In this document: positions 15,609 through 22,624 of the stretch, piece by piece
Numbering within the stretch: the first letter of the stretch is position 1
Layout: each line of letters begins with the position of its first letter
NCBI GenBank assembly: GCA_964370855.1
Contig: CAYJMF010000039.1
Location: forward strand, 1 to 37,526
Length of the DNA stretch: 37,526 nucleotides
DNA from: JAKLKS01 sp964370855
GTDB taxonomy: Bacteria; Planctomycetota; JAJSAM01; JAKLKS01
Direction of reading: 5' to 3'
Program-made: the position numbers and the translations under genes
Notes under the pieces: model-generated
What the model was told of the DNA's origin: nothing
Seen by the model: only the letters and a program-made list of their open reading frames with translations
Databases searched by the model: none

Positions 15609-16531
15609 AGACGCCCCGGCACCCCGCCCGCGCCACGGTGACCGAGGTCGGCCCCCGGGACGGCCTCCAGAACGAGATGGTGGTCGTTCCGACGGAGGCG
15701 AAGATCGCCTTCGTGGAGGGGCTGGCCGACGCGGGGCTCCCGGAGATCGAGGTCACCTCCTTCGTCTCCCCGCGGTGGGTGCCCCAACTCGCCGACGCGG
15801 AGGAGCTCTTCCGCCGCCTGACTCCCCGGGAGAACGTCGTCTACTCGGCCCTGGTGCCCAACGAGCGGGGGATGGAGCGGGCGCTGGCCTGCGGGGTGCG
15901 CAAGGTGGCGGTGTTCACGGCGGCCACGGAGTCCTTCTCCCGGAGGAACACCAACGCCTCCGTCGCGGAGACCCTGGAGCGCTTCCGGCCCGTGGTGGCG
16001 GCGGCGCGGGGGATGGCGGTGGCCGTGCGCGGCTACGTCTCGACGGCCTTCGGCTGCCCCTTCGAGGGGCCCGTGGACCCGGCGGCGGCGGCGCGGGTCG
16101 TCCGCGGCCTCCTCGACCTCGGCTGCGACGAGGTCTCCGTCGGGGACACCATCGGCGTGGCGACGCCGGGGCGGGTGCGGGAGGGGCTCGACGCGCTCCG
16201 CGCCGCGGGGGTCCCGCCGGAGCGGACGGTGCTCCACTTCCACGACACCCGGGGCACGGCGCTGGCCAACGTGCTGGTCTCGCTGCAGGAGGGGTACGCC
16301 TCCTTCGACGCCTCCGCCGGGGGGATCGGCGGCTGTCCCTACGCGCCGGGGGCGGCGGGGAACCTCGCGACGGAGGACCTCCTCTACCTCCTCGAGGGGC
16401 TCGGCGTGGAGACCGGCGTGGACCTCGAGAAGGTCCGCGCCGCGGGGCAGGGAATCGAGGTCGTCCTCGGGAGGCCGCTCCCGGGGAAGGTGTTCCGGGC
16501 CGGCGGCGAGCCCTGGAGCCGCCGGGCGTAA
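15605..16531 (+). CDS. liuE: Hydroxymethylglutaryl-CoA lyase
   Basis: A 308-residue TIM-barrel lyase of the DRE-TIM family that cleaves HMG-CoA to acetyl-CoA and acetoacetate. Hallmarks are EVGPRDGLQNE near the N-terminus (catalytic Arg and metal-binding Asp), EVTSFVSPRWVPQLADAEEL, GDTIGVATPG, the metal ligand segment HFHDTRG, and the loop GGIGGCPYAPGAAGN with the catalytic cysteine. GTG 15605 overlaps the carrier-protein stop by four bases. This completes the route from methylcrotonoyl-CoA to central metabolism; isovaleryl-CoA dehydrogenase is not in the window. Confidence 0.95.
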   Translation: MKTPRHPARATVTEVGPRDGLQNEMVVVPTEAKIAFVEGLADAGLPEIEVTSFVSPRWVPQLADAEELFRRLTPRENVVYSALVPNERGMERALACGVRKVAVFTAATESFSRRNTNASVAETLERFRPVVAAARGMAVAVRGYVSTAFGCPFEGPVDPAAAARVVRGLLDLGCDEVSVGDTIGVATPGRVREGLDALRAAGVPPERTVLHFHDTRGTALANVLVSLQEGYASFDASAGGIGGCPYAPGAAGNLATEDLLYLLEGLGVETGVDLEKVRAAGQGIEVVLGRPLPGKVFRAGGEPWSRRA

Positions 16532-16611
16532 AATTCCCCTTACACGGGGGCCGATCGGTTTACCGCGACGGGTGTGGAAAACCCCCCACGGAAGATGCAA
16601 GTCCTTTCCCC

Positions 16612-16617
16612 TATGAT
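16612..16617 (+). promoter_or_regulatory. Candidate -10 element (TATGAT)
   Basis: A near-consensus -10 hexamer in a locally AT-richer stretch, about seven bases before the presumed start of the small RNA. No recognisable -35 element lies at the normal distance. Confidence 0.35.
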
Positions 16618-16623
16618 GGTTGC

Positions 16624-16812
16624 GGATTCGATCTTCGTTCGGCACGCTGCTTGCTTTTGAAGGGGCAGTGCTCGCAAGACGGGCACCAACATCTTTCCGA
16701 AAGCACAGGACCGGGCGGCACAATCCCCCTCTTTCCACACTTTCCCTACAACGCTGCCTGGTCCTTGCCCTTGCGGGCCGGCGGGCTTCCCCCCGCCGGC
16801 CCGTTCTCTTTT
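16624..16812 (+). ncRNA. Candidate structured small RNA, about 185 nt
   Basis: The 300 bases between HMG-CoA lyase and the next gene hold no convincing ORF but strong RNA structure. A 13-bp helix with two G-U pairs joins 16707-16719 (AGGACCGGGCGGC) to 16753-16765 and closes a 33-base, C/U-rich, apparently unpaired loop containing CCCCCTCTTTCC and CTTTCCC. Stacked directly on its 3' side is an outer helix (16681-16685 with 16766-16770, then 16673-16677 with 16771-16775). A small side hairpin, CTTT-CCG-AAAG, lies at 16693-16703. A strong terminator follows at once. The loop could pair with purine-rich ribosome-binding sites (inference). The length suits 6S RNA, but the open loop does not match 6S architecture. 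It could instead be the 3' UTR of the leucine operon. Confidence 0.45.
16775..16812 (+). terminator. Rho-independent terminator
   Basis: A perfect 11-bp stem (GGGCCGGCGGG at 16775-16785 with its complement at 16792-16802), a six-base loop, then GTTCTCTTTT. This is the best intrinsic terminator in the window. It closes the candidate small RNA and would also stop read-through from the leucine operon. Confidence 0.75.
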
Positions 16813-16832
16813 CACCGTCCGAATCGAGGGCG

Positions 16833-17345
16833 ATGGGGGATCGCCCCGGTACCCTCGTTCCCGTGATCCCCCGGGTCCTCCGCCTCGCCCCCCTCCTCCT
16901 CCTCGCGGCCTGCGCCTCCCCGGGGCGGCCCCCCGCCGCCGACGGCGTCCCCGCCGACTTCCGCCTGCAGGTCGTCTCCGCCGGCGCCACCAACCCCCAC
17001 TGCGACTTCGACGTCACCGTGGGCGCGGCGGGCGGCCTCGCCTACGCCGTCTCCCACCGGGGCGCGAAGGTGGGGGACAGGCGCGGCCGGGAGGAGATCC
17101 CCGCGGCCGCCGTCCTCGACCTCCTCCGCGCGGTGGAGGCCGCCGGTTTCCCGGAGCTCCCCTCCCTCCTCCCCCCGGAACCGGGGGGCGGGGAACGGGG
17201 CGTCGTCACCTTCCGCATCCGGCTCCGCGGGCGGGAGCGGACCGTGGTGGCCGATCACGCCGGGACCCGGGGCACCGACGGGGTGCTGTCGGCGCTCTTC
17301 CGCGCCGTGCCGCTGCGCCTCTGGCGGGTGCCCGGCGCGGAGTAG
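16833..17345 (+). CDS. Lipoprotein of unknown function
   Basis: A predicted lipoprotein of 170 residues from ATG 16833 (GAGGG lies just upstream), or 160 residues from GTG 16863, which would give a more compact signal peptide. The signal core APLLLLAAC ends in a lipobox cysteine. The mature part (DFRLQVVSAGATNPHCDFDVTVGAAGGLAY, then EEIPAAAVLDLLRAVEAAGFPEL) resembles small periplasmic proteins in which a beta-sheet presents one helix, but I cannot name the family. It converges on the next minus-strand lipoprotein with only seven bases between stops. Confidence 0.65.
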   Translation: MGDRPGTLVPVIPRVLRLAPLLLLAACASPGRPPAADGVPADFRLQVVSAGATNPHCDFDVTVGAAGGLAYAVSHRGAKVGDRRGREEIPAAAVLDLLRAVEAAGFPELPSLLPPEPGGGERGVVTFRIRLRGRERTVVADHAGTRGTDGVLSALFRAVPLRLWRVPGAE

Positions 17346-17352
17346 GGCGGGG

Positions 17353-18201
17353 CTACTTCCCGAGGTTCTTCTCCGCCCACTCGAGCGCCGCACGGGATTC
17401 CTCCGGGGAGGGGCTCTCCGACGCCAGCGCGGCGCGGGCCTCGACCAGCATCCCCTTCGGCCCGCCGCGGCGGACCTCGCTCCGCACGGGGCGCAGGGTC
17501 CCGTCGTACCAGGTGGTCATGGCCGCGCCGGACCCGCCGCCGCCGGCGTGGAGGACGCGCATCGCGCGCACCTTCCCGGCGGGGGTGTCGATCTCCTCCA
17601 CGGCCTCGATGCGCCCCGCCACGAGCCCCCCCGGCCCCTCGACGGTCCAGGTCGTCCCGGGGCGGAAGGGGGCGGCCACCTCGAGCCGCCGCTCCCCCGC
17701 GGGCTTCCCGTCGGCGTCGAGGAGCGAGACGGCGAGGCCCCCTCCGTCGAGGAAGAGGGCGAAGACCTGGGCCGTCCCGTGGCGCGCCCCCGCGACCTCG
17801 GAGAAGGACCCTCCCCATGTCACCTCCTCCCGGAGGACCCCGTCCACGAGGCGGCGGCGGTGGCGCTCCGCGGTGACGACGGCCTTTCCCCCCTCGGCGG
17901 GCCGCACCGCGGCGTACCAGCGATCCCCGGCGGGGAGGGAGGAGGGCGCGGCGAAGGGGGGCTCCTCTTTCGGCGGGGGAGGGGAGGGAGGGGAGGGGGG
18001 AGGGGAGGGAGCGTCGGCGGGCTTCCCCGCGGCGGGGACAGGGGGAGCCGCCGGGTCCGCGGCCGCCGCGGGCGCCGCGGGCGCCGCCGCGCCGGTCCCC
18101 CCCTTCGCCGGCCCCGTCCCGGCGCAGGCCGGGAGCAGGATCGCGAGGGCGATGACGAGGGCGGCGGGGACCGCGGGGCGGGGTGCCATGGCGTCCCGCA
18201 T
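17353..18201 (-). CDS. Proline-rich lipoprotein of unknown function
   Basis: A 282-residue predicted lipoprotein. The signal (VPAALVIALAILLPAC) ends in a lipobox. About 65 residues of Ala/Pro/Gly-rich spacer with SPPPSPPSPPPP follow, then a beta-rich domain of about 190 residues (RWYAAVRPAEGGKAVVTAERHRRR, TWTVEGPGGLVAGRIEAVEEI, TTWYDGTLRPVRSEV). The repeated pattern of modified substrate and conversion factor strands recalls DUF3108-like or LppX-like proteins, but no assignment is firm. The start is uncertain: ATG 18201 lies only a few bases from an assembly gap, and ATG 18189 is an alternative. The upstream region is lost in that gap. Confidence 0.65.
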   Translation of the reverse strand: MRDAMAPRPAVPAALVIALAILLPACAGTGPAKGGTGAAAPAAPAAAADPAAPPVPAAGKPADAPSPPPSPPSPPPPKEEPPFAAPSSLPAGDRWYAAVRPAEGGKAVVTAERHRRRLVDGVLREEVTWGGSFSEVAGARHGTAQVFALFLDGGGLAVSLLDADGKPAGERRLEVAAPFRPGTTWTVEGPGGLVAGRIEAVEEIDTPAGKVRAMRVLHAGGGGSGAAMTTWYDGTLRPVRSEVRRGGPKGMLVEARAALASESPSPEESRAALEWAEKNLGK

Positions 18202-18206
18202 CCTAC

Positions 18207-18390
18207 GGCCCCCCCCCCCCCCCCCCCGGGGAAAAAACGGGGGGCCCCCCCGGGGGGGGGGGGCGCGGGGGGGGGTTTAAAATGTNNNNNNNNNNGCGGG
18301 GGGGGGGGGGGGCTCGGGCCCCCCCACCCCCCGCCCCCCCCCCCCCCGGCCGGTGACGGCCCCGGCCCCCCCGGGGGGGGGGGGCCCCCC
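18207..18390. other. Scaffold gap with poly-C/poly-G junk and 10 Ns
   Basis: About 180 bases of homopolymer runs surround ten Ns at 18286-18295. Unlike the two intragenic artefacts, I find no duplicated flank, so real sequence of unknown length may be missing here, including the region upstream of the proline-rich lipoprotein. Confidence 0.85.
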
Positions 18391-18398
18391 GTCGAAGT

Positions 18399-18415
18399 GT
18401 ATCAGACTGTGATAC
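18399..18415 (-). other. Small hairpin after the selenoprotein gene
   Basis: GTATCA, five bases, TGATAC lies five bases past the stop codon. No T-tract follows, so a terminator role is doubtful; it may equally be a protein-binding palindrome. Confidence 0.25.
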
Positions 18416-18419
18416 TTTG

Positions 18420-19394
18420 CTACTTCTTCGCCTCGAAGCGGATGGCGTCGGCGAGGGCCTTCTCGGCGGCCTTCGTGCCCTCGTACTTCTTCGCCACGGC
18501 GCGCATCGCCTGGCCGGCCTGCTCCGGCTTCATGGAGCGGGCCTTCGCCTTGGTCTTCTCGTAGACCTCTCCGGCGTCGATCTCCCGCTTCTTCTCCTTG
18601 TCCTTCAGGATCCCGTCCAGGGTCTCCTTCGCCTTCGTGGCGGGCTCGAGGCCCTTGAAGGAGTCGATGACCCGGTTCAGCGTCTCCGAGGCGGCGAACC
18701 AGTCGCCCCGCTTCCCGTCGGCCTCGGCGGAGGCGAGCATCCCGGTGCCGCGCTCGTCGATCCACTTCACCGCCTCCTCGGCGGCCTTGCGGTCCTCCTC
18801 GGAGAGGGCGGTGCCGGCCAGCTGGCCCTCCAGGGACTTGCGGGCCCCGGCGAAATCCCCCTTCTCCATGCCTTTCTGCGCGGAGGCGAGCTTCTTCGGC
18901 AGCTCCGGCACGAGGCGCACGTCCTGGAGGAGGCGCTCGATCTCCGCCTCCTGGACGCCGGCGGGGTGGCCGGTCCAGGCGATCTTCCCGTTGGAGTCGA
19001 TGAGGTAGGAGGAGGGGAAGCCGTCGATGCCGAAGGCGCCGGCGCTGTCACTCTCCTCGATGATGATGGGGTGGGTGGCGCCGGAGTCGCCGACGAACTT
19101 GTCGACGAGCCCCCTCCCCTCGTCGGTGACGGCCAGAACGACGAGGCCCTTGTCCCTGTACTTCGCGTTCAGCTCGTCCAGGTGTCCCACCTGGCTCTTG
19201 CAGGGTCCTCACCAGGTGCGGAAGACCTCGATGAAGACGACCTTCCCCTCGAGGTCCTTCGGCGCGTAGGACGACAGGTTGACGGTCTCCTTCGCCACCG
19301 GCATGGGGGCCTTGTCGCCGACGCCCAGGCCGGCGTAGGCCGGGGACGCGGCGAGGGCGAGCCCGGCCATGGCGGCCAGCAGGCTCCTTCGCAT
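18420..19394 (-). CDS. Thioredoxin-like (TlpA/ResA-type) selenoprotein with helical C-terminal domain
   Basis: Read through one in-frame UGA, this is a 324-residue periplasmic protein. A Sec signal peptide (MRRSLLAAMAGLALAASPAYA) precedes a thioredoxin fold: VGDKAPMPVA, LEGKVVFIEVFRTW, then UGA, then GPCKSQVGHLDEL, with the cis-proline segment GFPSSYLID. The UGA (19209-19211, codon 62) replaces exactly the first cysteine of the WCGPC site, giving W-Sec-G-P-C. A SECIS-type hairpin starts 14 bases after it. Homology continues unbroken on both sides, as expected for selenocysteine rather than a decayed gene. Residues about 155-324 are charged helices, possibly TPR-like. GGGAG precedes ATG 19394. 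Automatic callers would split this into a 61-residue fragment and a frame starting at 19190. The role is probably disulfide or thiol reduction in the periplasm. Confidence 0.85.
19178..19194 (-). promoter_or_regulatory. Bacterial SECIS-type hairpin
   Basis: On the mRNA, CCAGGU-GGGAC-ACCUGG forms a perfect 6-bp stem with a five-base loop starting with G. The apical loop begins 20 bases after the UGA. The spacing, the short stem and a G at the start of the loop agree with known SelB-binding elements in bacterial selenoprotein mRNAs such as fdhF. Confidence 0.7.
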
Positions 19395-19497
19395 GGTGCA
19401 CTCCCTTTCGATTGGGCCCGCCCACCTCGGGCGGACCGGATGAGACTACCCCCCATGGGCTCCGGAGGCAACGGTCCCCCGGAAGGGGAGGGGGCGG

Positions 19498-19558
19498 GGG
19501 GGGATCGGGGCGCATCCGCCTCGCCGTGATCCCCGTCACCACCCTCCCCGATCCCCCC
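19498..19558. repeat. 13-bp perfect inverted repeat between divergent genes
   Basis: GGGGGGATCGGGG (19498-19510) and its exact complement (19546-19558) flank 35 bases, in the 261-base divergent region between the selenoprotein and the outer-membrane barrel. It could form a large hairpin in either leader or act as a binding site; no T-tract supports termination. Confidence 0.5.
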
Positions 19559-19655
19559 GAAGCGAAGGGAGGGGCGGGCCATAGATTCCTCCTATTCCCA
19601 TCATCATGGAAACAGGGCTCTCTCGCGCCGGCGCGCGGGAGGAAAGGACGGGACC

Positions 19656-21134
19656 ATGGGCGTGGCACGGGCGTGGGGGGCGGGCGCGGTGCTCCTCCTC
19701 GCGGCGGCGGGAGCCGCCCGGGGGCAGGAGGACCTCCGGGAGGAGCTGGACCGGACCCGGGCCGCGATGAGGCTCCTCGAGGAGAAGGTCGAGCGCCTCG
19801 AGGGGCTCGTCGGCGGCGAAGGGGGGGCCGTGGCGAAGGAGGTGGAGGCCTACCTCGCCGCGCGGCCCGGGGCGGGCCCGGGCCTCGTGACGGTCCCCGG
19901 CGCCCGCGGGCTCCGGTTCTCCGGGCAGGTGGTGACGTGGTTCGAGCGGTTCGACGGCGTCTACCGCGCGGCGGATCCCGCCGGAGAGGAAGTCAACGAC
20001 ATCCTCCGTCTCCGGACCGCGCTCCAGGCCGACGTGGACGTCGCCGAGGGTCTCAAGGCCCGCATCGAGATCCGGGACGCCCGCATCTTCGGCTCCGAGC
20101 CTTCCACGATCTCCCAGCTCCAGAACGGGACCGGCGGGACCGACCTCAAGCAGGGCTGGTTCGAGGCCGCGGATCTCCTCGGCCCCGGGACCGCGGTGCG
20201 GGCCGGGCGGCAGGTGCTCGCCTTCGGGGACCAGCGGCTCGTCGGCCACCTCGAGTGGCACACCCTCGGCCGCTCCTTCGACGGCCTCCTCCTCACGCTC
20301 CCCTTCGGCGCCACGAAGGTGGACGTGTTCGCGGCGCGGGTGGTCGAGGGCGGTCCCTGGCTCGCGGGCTACGCGCCGGCGGTGCCCGACGACGGGGACA
20401 CCGACCTCTACGGGATCTACGCCGCCACTCCGAAGGGTCTCGCCGGCGGGGACCTCGACGTCTACCTCCTCGGGCTCCGCAGCGGCGCCGCGGCGGCGGG
20501 GGAGGCGGGGGGGAGCGGCAACACCTTCTTCGGCACCGGCGGCGTCCGCTGGTCGCGGGCGGAGAAGGGCTTCGACGCCGGCTTCGAGGGGGCGGCGCAG
20601 TCCGGCCACCTCGACGGCGATCGGCTCGCGGCCTTCGCGCTCCACGGCCACGGGGGGCTCCTCTTCCCCGACGCGATGTGGAAGCCGCGGATCGGCCTCG
20701 AGGTCAACTACGCCACCGGCGACCGGGATCCGTCGAGCGGCGGGGTCCAGACCTTCCAGACCCTCTTCCCCACGGACCACCCGCTCTACGGCCCCATGAA
20801 CCTGACCACGTGGAAGAACCTCCGCGAGGTGGCGCTGCTGCTCTCGGTGAAGCCCGCGGACCGATGGACGCTCAAGTTGGAGGCCCACTGGTTCCGGGTG
20901 GCGCAGGACGCCGACGGCTGGTACGGGATCCAGGGCATCCGCATCCGGCCCGGGGGATCGGGCCACTCCGACGACCTCGGCACGGAAATCGACGTCATCG
21001 CGGTCCACTCGGTGTCGGAGCGGATGCGCGTCGACGTCGGCCTCTCCCACTTCTTCGACGGGGGATACGTCCGCGACTCCGGCCCCTCCGGCGACGCGAC
21101 CTGGATCTGGACCCAGTTCACGGTCACCTTCTGA
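19656..21134 (+). CDS. Alginate-export-type outer-membrane beta-barrel
   Basis: A 492-residue secreted protein with a signal peptide ending near ARG-QE. A short coiled coil (about 25-60, LREELDRTRAAMRLLEEKVERLEGL) resembles the periplasmic trimerisation helices of porins. The long barrel region has the alternating strands of the alginate-export (AlgE-like) family: RTALQADVDVAEGLKARIEIRD, GRQVLAFGDQRLVGHLEWHTLGRSFDG, the loop TDHPLYGPMNL, and a last strand ending in phenylalanine (WIWTQFTVTF). In Planctomycetota and proteobacteria such barrels move anionic sugars or other small solutes; the name does not imply alginate here. GAGGAAAGGA lies upstream of the ATG. The gene diverges from the selenoprotein. 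Confidence 0.82.
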   Translation: MGVARAWGAGAVLLLAAAGAARGQEDLREELDRTRAAMRLLEEKVERLEGLVGGEGGAVAKEVEAYLAARPGAGPGLVTVPGARGLRFSGQVVTWFERFDGVYRAADPAGEEVNDILRLRTALQADVDVAEGLKARIEIRDARIFGSEPSTISQLQNGTGGTDLKQGWFEAADLLGPGTAVRAGRQVLAFGDQRLVGHLEWHTLGRSFDGLLLTLPFGATKVDVFAARVVEGGPWLAGYAPAVPDDGDTDLYGIYAATPKGLAGGDLDVYLLGLRSGAAAAGEAGGSGNTFFGTGGVRWSRAEKGFDAGFEGAAQSGHLDGDRLAAFALHGHGGLLFPDAMWKPRIGLEVNYATGDRDPSSGGVQTFQTLFPTDHPLYGPMNLTTWKNLREVALLLSVKPADRWTLKLEAHWFRVAQDADGWYGIQGIRIRPGGSGHSDDLGTEIDVIAVHSVSERMRVDVGLSHFFDGGYVRDSGPSGDATWIWTQFTVTF

Positions 21135-21171
21135 ACGCGAGGGAGGGGGGCACGCCCCCCGGCTACGGGGG

Positions 21172-21753
21172 TCAGCCGCCGGCGGCCTTCACGGCGGCGA
21201 AGTCCCCGGCCCTGATCTTGGCGACGAGGTCCGCCGGGGGGATGTAGCCGTCGAGGGCGAAGACCACGGTGCCCCAGCGATCCATGAGGGCGAGGGCCGG
21301 GGTCCCGGTCTGGACGTAGTACCGGTAGGCGGCGCCGTCGGGGTCCCGGTAGACGGGGATCCCCGACGCCCGGATCCCGTCCCAGGCGGCGGCGTGCTCC
21401 CCCTCCTCCCCCTCGAGGACCGCCGCGGTCCGGGCGTGGAGGGCGCGGAGGTCGGGGAGGATCTCCTCCGTCTCCTCGAGGAAGCGGCGGGTCCACTCGC
21501 AGGATGGCTTCGAGACGACCAGGAGAAGCCAGTCCACCCGGTCGATGCGCTCCGCGGCGCGGCCGCCCGCCACTTCGGAGAAGATGCGGTCCTGCAGCAG
21601 GTTCCCGAGGGGGTAGGGCCGGCCCGCGGGGTCGAGGACGCCGGGGAGGAACCCCGCGGCGCCCACGGCCTCGCCCTGCGCGGCGGCGGGCCCCCGGGCG
21701 GCGCAGCCCGCGAGGAGGAGGAGCAGGGGGAGCGGACCCGCCTTCGTTCCCAT
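21172..21753 (-). CDS. Thioredoxin-fold lipoprotein with a CxxT site
   Basis: A 193-residue lipoprotein: the signal is LPLLLLLAGC with a lipobox cysteine, followed by a thioredoxin-like domain. The active-site loop reads SKPSCEWTRRFLEE, so only the first cysteine of CXXC is kept (C-E-W-T), as in some monothiol thioredoxin-like and peroxiredoxin-like proteins. Later parts of the fold are visible: GIPVYRDPDG, then the cis-proline segment QTGTPALALMDRWG and VVFALDGYI. TAGGAGGGGAG directly precedes the ATG. The stop codon of the upstream YdjY-like gene is only eight bases away, so the two form one operon and may act together at the outer membrane. Confidence 0.75.
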   Translation of the reverse strand: MGTKAGPLPLLLLLAGCAARGPAAAQGEAVGAAGFLPGVLDPAGRPYPLGNLLQDRIFSEVAGGRAAERIDRVDWLLLVVSKPSCEWTRRFLEETEEILPDLRALHARTAAVLEGEEGEHAAAWDGIRASGIPVYRDPDGAAYRYYVQTGTPALALMDRWGTVVFALDGYIPPADLVAKIRAGDFAAVKAAGG

Positions 21754-21761
21754 CTCCCCTC

Positions 21762-22490
21762 CTACCGGGTCGCCACGGCCCGGATGCGGACGAAGACCCG
21801 GGTGCCGACGGGGGGCGCCTTCGTCCAGTCGAAGCGCACGACGGGCTTCGGGTTGTAGACCGGGTAGCGGTTGTCCGCGATGATGCCGCCGGCGCAGTCG
21901 CAGGGGCAGGCGATGCAGCCCGTGGCGGAGGCGTGGAGGGCGCCGCTGCCGTGGAAGACGAAGTGGGGGGTCCATGGCTTCACGACGTCGGCCCCGTCCA
22001 CGAGGATCTTCTCCTCGACGAACTCCTCGTAGGGGAGTTCGCGGCGGACGCCGTCCTCGTCCCAGAAGACGGAGATCACGACGGGGTCGCCCTGCAGGTA
22101 GTGCTCCGGTTTCGTCTCCGGGACGAGGCCGGGGAGCTTCTTCCCGTCGGCCATGGTCATGTGGACGCGGTTCCGCGCGCCGACGGCGAGGAGGGCCTCG
22201 TGGACCTCCTCCGTCGGGACCGGGGCGAGGAAGACGAAGAAGTCGGCGAACTTCGCCTCCCCCCCGGCGGCGAGGCTGCAGCCGGCGAAGGCCTGGACGC
22301 GCTGTCCCCAGTCGTCGATGCAGGGCTTGTCCACGGGGTGCTGCACCACGGCGGGGACGATCACCTCGCCCCGCGCGGCGTGGACGGTGACCCGGTCTCC
22401 GGGGAGGGGTGCGTCGGCGTCCCCCTCCGTCGAGGCGCAGGCGGCGGCGAGGGCGGCGGCGAGGAGGGCGAGGGCGGGGGGGATGCGCAT
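21762..22490 (-). CDS. YdjY-like Cys-rich lipoprotein
   Basis: A 242-residue predicted lipoprotein (signal ALALLAAALAAAC). The body matches the general layout of YdjY-domain proteins: an entry HPVDKPCIDDWGQRVQAF, EALLAVGARNRVHMTM, then DPVVISVFWDEDGVRRELPYEEFV and a tryptophan-rich stretch (VKPWTPHFVFHGSG). A dense cysteine cluster, CIACPCDCAGG, near the C-terminal third looks suited to binding a metal or an iron-sulfur cluster. The assignment is from recognition of pattern only. It lies immediately upstream of the CxxT thioredoxin-like lipoprotein, which could maintain those cysteines. ATG 22490 is preferred over 22580 because the signal peptide begins there. Confidence 0.62.
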   Translation of the reverse strand: MRIPPALALLAAALAAACASTEGDADAPLPGDRVTVHAARGEVIVPAVVQHPVDKPCIDDWGQRVQAFAGCSLAAGGEAKFADFFVFLAPVPTEEVHEALLAVGARNRVHMTMADGKKLPGLVPETKPEHYLQGDPVVISVFWDEDGVRRELPYEEFVEEKILVDGADVVKPWTPHFVFHGSGALHASATGCIACPCDCAGGIIADNRYPVYNPKPVVRFDWTKAPPVGTRVFVRIRAVATR

Positions 22491-22581
22491 GGCGTTGGGG
22501 CTCCCGTGGAGTGCCGGACGGAGGGATCCTCCGCGGGATGGGGAGGGAAGGGAAGGAAGAGGGAGTCGAGATGATGACAAA

Positions 22582-22598
22582 CATCACAGTCCGTGATG
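22582..22598. promoter_or_regulatory. Possible operator palindrome
   Basis: CATCAC, five bases, GTGATG, in a short AT-richer stretch 92 bases upstream of the YdjY-like gene start. It has the size of a dimeric-regulator site. There are further overlapping ATGATG/CATC repeats beside it. Confidence 0.35.
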
Positions 22599-22624
22599 AT
22601 TGAGGGCCAGGCTCGAGGCGCGCG

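Noticed and set aside
16624..16812. 6S RNA
   Set aside because: Length and position would fit, and one short segment (CTCGCAAGACGGGC) is reminiscent of 6S, but a 33-base open loop and the side hairpin do not match the 6S closing stem, bubble and terminal stem.
17980..18015. GGGGA-rich tract as a functional repeat
   Set aside because: It encodes the SPPPSPPSPPPP linker of a lipoprotein and is explained by that low-complexity protein segment.
18207..18390. G-quadruplex or recombination structure in poly-G/poly-C DNA
   Set aside because: The runs flank Ns and resemble those at the contig end and two other joins, so they are best explained as sequencing artefact.
19209..19211. TGA treated as an ordinary stop, giving a 61-residue protein and a second gene starting at 19190
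   Set aside because: The second frame would start inside the thioredoxin fold with no ribosome-binding site, and the UGA sits precisely at an active-site cysteine with a SECIS-like hairpin.
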